Part shown: piece by piece, positions 6,167 through 8,496 of the stretch
How positions within the stretch are numbered: position 1 is the stretch's first letter
How the letters are laid out: each line of letters begins with the position of its first letter
Assembly (NCBI GenBank): GCA_965366365.1
Contig: CBDUEV010000098.1
Span: 1-8,496, forward strand
DNA from: CBDUEV01 sp965366365
GTDB lineage: Bacteria; Actinomycetota; Acidimicrobiia; Spongiisociales; JAENVV01
Length of the DNA stretch: 8,496 bases
Reading direction: 5' to 3'
Made by a program: the position numbers and the translations under genes
The notes under the pieces: generated by a model
The model's database searches: none
What the model was told of the DNA's origin: nothing
Seen by the model: only the letters and a program-made list of their open reading frames with translations

Positions 6167-7198
6167 GTGCCGTCCGTGAAGGTTCTCGCACCGGTCCCGC
6201 CTCAACTCTGGCGGCGCGCCCATGCCGCCGATCCTCTGGCGCTGGTCACCCAGAGCATCGAATGGCACGAAGCAGCCTGCGCCTCCCGCCGATATCGCGA
6301 CGCCAGCCGGGCGTACGTCGCAGGCGACGACGTCTTCGTCGTGCCTGCTGTGGGTTGGCGAGCAGGACCGGTCTCCTCGGTCGTGTCGATGCCCGAGTCG
6401 TGGGGGATGGGCGGGATCATCGGCACCCGGCCGGTGGACGCAGCCGTGGTCACGGCCGTCATGGCCGACCTGGTCGCCTCGAACGTCGACATCGTACGAA
6501 TTCGACCGAATCCCCTCCAGGCTTCCGCCTGGACGGCGGCGGCGGAGATGGGAGCCCTCACCATCGAGCGGAGGGCGCATGTGCTCGACCTCACCCAGGG
6601 TTTCGACTGGGAAAAGCGCTTCCACGCTTCGGCGCGTCGCAAGGTGCGCAAGGCCGAGACGCTCGGAGTGGAAGCCGTTCGGCACCCATCAGGGGAGGGG
6701 ATCGAGACATTCTATGGTTTGTTCGAACGGTCGCTGCGACGCTGGGCGGCTCGTCAGCACGAGCCGGCCTGGTTGGCCGTCGCCCGCGGACGGCGCAGGG
6801 ATCCGATCGAGAAGCTCTCGCGAATGGCAGCACTCCTCGGCGAATCCTTTCGGCTCTGGACGGCTTGGGTTGACGGGGAACCGGCCGCCGGGCTCATCGT
6901 GCTGCAAGGCGCCAACGCTCACTACACGAGGGGGGCGATCGACGAAGAGCTGTCTGGCCGAAGCGGGGCCGCCTACCTTCTCCAGCGGTTGGCGATCGAG
7001 GATGCAGTGACGTCAGAATGCCGGTCCTATCACATGGGTGAGACAGGCGACTCCGAAGGGCTTGCTCGGTTCAAGGAGCACCTCGGTGCGGAGCCTCACC
7101 CGTACGCGGAGTACCGGTTGGAGAGGCTTCCGGCGACGAAGATCGACAGCACCGTGCGGGGCGCCGTGAAACGCGTCATAGGCTTCCGAGATGCGTAA
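6167..7198 (+). CDS. FemAB-like GNAT-fold acyl/aminoacyl transferase
   Basis: The 343 residues show the double-GNAT layout of FemAB-related proteins: an N-terminal half with SIEWHEA (30-36), a basic central helix RKVRKAETLGV (158-168) and a C-terminal half with WTAWVDGEPAAGLIVLQ (231-247), YHMGETGDSEGLARFK (288-303) and HLGAEP (305-310), the signature Gly-Leu-x-x-Phe-Lys segment. Classical FemAB enzymes move amino acids from aminoacyl-tRNA to peptidoglycan precursors; relatives inside exopolysaccharide loci, including those near PEP-CTERM/exosortase genes, have unproven substrates. Here it sits between a deacetylase and a GH16 hydrolase, so modification of a deacetylated amino sugar is a reasonable guess. 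No signal peptide, so cytoplasmic. Start is uncertain: GTG 6167 or GTG 6176, neither with a clear Shine-Dalgarno; the frame is closed by a stop at 6128-6130 and offers no other start. Its 3' end overlaps the next gene by 8 bp. Confidence 0.85.
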   Translation: MPSVKVLAPVPPQLWRRAHAADPLALVTQSIEWHEAACASRRYRDASRAYVAGDDVFVVPAVGWRAGPVSSVVSMPESWGMGGIIGTRPVDAAVVTAVMADLVASNVDIVRIRPNPLQASAWTAAAEMGALTIERRAHVLDLTQGFDWEKRFHASARRKVRKAETLGVEAVRHPSGEGIETFYGLFERSLRRWAARQHEPAWLAVARGRRRDPIEKLSRMAALLGESFRLWTAWVDGEPAAGLIVLQGANAHYTRGAIDEELSGRSGAAYLLQRLAIEDAVTSECRSYHMGETGDSEGLARFKEHLGAEPHPYAEYRLERLPATKIDSTVRGAVKRVIGFRDA

Positions 7199-8060
7199 CT
7201 GGCCGTCTTCGGCAACCAAGCTGACAGGATTCACGATCGTGAGCCTGATCGCGCTCGGCGTGTGGGCGTTCACCTCGCGAGTGACAGACGATCCGAAACC
7301 CCATTCAGATTCGAACGGTGCTTGGCATCTCGTCTTCGACGACGAATTCGAGAGCGACACACTCGACTCCAGTGCCTGGGTCACGTGCTATTGGTGGGAT
7401 CTCGAGGGGTGCACCAACCTCGGCAACTCCGAGTTGCAGTGGTATCGGCCGGATCAGGTGTCGGTTCACCAGGGGGTGGCGGTGTTGACTGCGGAGGCCC
7501 AACCCGCCATCGGATGGGAGGGAGCGGAGTTCCCGTATCGCAGTGGCTTGATTTCGACCGGTCGCGCCACCAGCGATCTCGACGAGGAGCCCCGCTTTGC
7601 CTTTCAGTACGGATACGCCGAGATGCGGGCTCGGGTTCCGAGCGGCCAGGGCCTGTGGGCGGCGTTCTGGATGCTCCCCGTCACCCACGAATCGAAGCCG
7701 GAGATCGATGTATTCGAGATTCTCGGAGACAACCCCGGTGAATTCATCGCTCACCTTCACTGGCTCGACGACGAGGGAGAGCGGCAGAATCTCGGTCACA
7801 AGTCCACGGACGCCGACCTCTCCGATGGGTTCCACATCTACGCCGTCGAGTGGTCGGAGGATTCCCTGGTGTGGTTCGTCGACGGGGTCGAGAGGTGGCG
7901 CGTCGACGATGCAGCGATCGTCCCCAGCGAACCCCTGTACCTCATCGCCAATCTGGCCGTGGGCGGCGACTACCCGGGACCGCCGGACGAGACCACCGAG
8001 TTCCCTGCCAACTTGGAGATCGACTACGTGAGAGTGTGGCAGCCCGGTGACCCGAAATGA
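7191..8060 (+). CDS. Membrane-anchored family 16 glycoside hydrolase
   Basis: GH16 enzymes cut beta-1,3/1,4-linked glucans, galactans and related polymers with retention. The catalytic signature ExDxxE is intact at E171-I-D173-V-F-E176: nucleophile E171 and acid/base E176. Supporting motifs are LVFDDEF (48-54), NSELQWY (79-85), GYAEMRARVP (141-150), GLWAAFWMLP (154-163), FHIYAVEW (214-221) and LEIDYVRVWQ (275-284), which closes the beta-jellyroll. Residues 11-27 form one hydrophobic segment after a basic N-terminus, with no lipobox Cys and no clear cleavage site, so it is probably a signal anchor holding the catalytic domain outside. C66 and C74 are the only cysteines and may form a disulfide. 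The 289-residue length suits a single catalytic domain. The ATG overlaps the FemAB-like stop by 8 bp, indicating coupled translation. It probably trims or releases the exported polysaccharide, as ExoK/ExsH-type glycanases do for succinoglycan; specificity cannot be told. Confidence 0.93.
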   Translation: MRNWPSSATKLTGFTIVSLIALGVWAFTSRVTDDPKPHSDSNGAWHLVFDDEFESDTLDSSAWVTCYWWDLEGCTNLGNSELQWYRPDQVSVHQGVAVLTAEAQPAIGWEGAEFPYRSGLISTGRATSDLDEEPRFAFQYGYAEMRARVPSGQGLWAAFWMLPVTHESKPEIDVFEILGDNPGEFIAHLHWLDDEGERQNLGHKSTDADLSDGFHIYAVEWSEDSLVWFVDGVERWRVDDAAIVPSEPLYLIANLAVGGDYPGPPDETTEFPANLEIDYVRVWQPGDPK

Positions 8061-8496
8061 GTTCCTCGTCGCGGTCGTTGCGTGGCACCGGATCGGATTC
8101 GGGCCGGATCGATCGGCTCAACCGGCACCTTCGTGATCCACTTCACCGAAACGGGTACCTTCTGGCGACCAGTTCGGTGCTCTCATCCGGTCTCGGGGTG
8201 GTCTACTGGTGGCTGGCCGCCAGGCTGTTCGAACCCGAGGCGGTAGGTATCGGTTCGGCCGCCATCTCAGCGATGATCTTGCTGGCCAACCTGGCCTCCT
8301 TCAATCTGGTCAACGGGTTGAATCGCTTCGTTCCCAGAGCGGGGCAGAGGACGGCCCCCTTGATCGCGCTCGCCTACGCGGTGGCCGCCTTGGCGGGAGC
8401 GGTCGCAGGCTTGATCTTCCTCGCCGGCCTGCAGTGGTGGTCTCCGTCGCTGGGGATCCTGACGGAGAGCCCGGGCATGGCTGCCTGGTTCGTGGT
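8057..8496 (+). CDS. Wzx-type oligosaccharide flippase, MOP superfamily (3' end outside window)
   Basis: The reading frame starts at ATG 8057, overlapping the previous stop as ATGA, and stays open to the right edge: 146 complete codons of what is normally a 400-500 residue protein with 12-14 membrane helices. After a polar, basic N-terminus (1-32, including LRDPLHRNGY at 25-34) there are hydrophobic helices at about 33-55, 64-86 and 101-126. YWWLAARLFEPEAVGIGSA (50-68) and LNRFVPRAG (88-96) match what I recall of actinobacterial polysaccharide flippases, including the conserved Ala-Arg-Leu-[YF]-x-Pro-Glu-x-Val-Gly stretch in the first loop. Members move undecaprenyl- or polyprenyl-linked oligosaccharides across the cytoplasmic membrane before polymerisation. 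Its place directly after the glycan-building and -modifying genes supports that role. Only the first quarter is visible. Confidence 0.85.
   Translation, partial: MSSSSRSLRGTGSDSGRIDRLNRHLRDPLHRNGYLLATSSVLSSGLGVVYWWLAARLFEPEAVGIGSAAISAMILLANLASFNLVNGLNRFVPRAGQRTAPLIALAYAVAALAGAVAGLIFLAGLQWWSPSLGILTESPGMAAWFV

Overview
The window is high-GC bacterial DNA with GTG as well as ATG starts, tightly packed same-strand genes, and protein families typical of high-GC Actinobacteria. The closest match I can suggest from memory is the Acidimicrobiia or a neighbouring lineage. That placement is inference from protein style; there is no rRNA or other marker here.

Layout. Positions 1-1946 on the minus strand hold the first ~650 codons of a large secreted surface protein: signal peptide, delta-60-type beta-propeller, a second set of Trp-led ~45-residue repeats, and the start of an Ig-like module that runs off the left edge. 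A 220-bp divergent intergenic region (1947-2166) follows. It carries a perfect 15-bp palindrome near the surface-protein start and a possible structured leader with a 29-codon ORF on the side of the other operon. From 2167 to the right edge there are seven plus-strand genes in a row: three family-2 glycosyltransferases (GT2), a NodB-type polysaccharide deacetylase, a FemAB/GNAT-like transferase, a membrane-anchored family-16 glycoside hydrolase (GH16), and the beginning of a Wzx-type oligosaccharide flippase. Most junctions are short gaps or overlaps (8 bp and 4 bp at the last two). The exception is a 130-bp gap before the third glycosyltransferase, which may hold an internal promoter.

How it fits together (inference). 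This is part of a Wzx/Wzy-style exopolysaccharide or cell-surface glycan locus. The glycosyltransferases would build a lipid-linked repeat unit on the cytoplasmic face. The deacetylase and the FemAB-like enzyme would modify sugars or attach acyl/aminoacyl groups. The flippase would export the unit, and the anchored GH16 enzyme would trim or release polymer outside. The expected initiating phosphoglycosyltransferase, Wzy polymerase and chain-length regulator are not in the window and would be sought to the right. The divergent secreted propeller protein could be a matrix or surface partner of the polymer, but only the shared intergenic region supports that link.

No RNA gene, mobile element, CRISPR array or convincing terminator was seen. 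No gene-free stretch exceeds 300 bp; the longest is the 220-bp divergent region.
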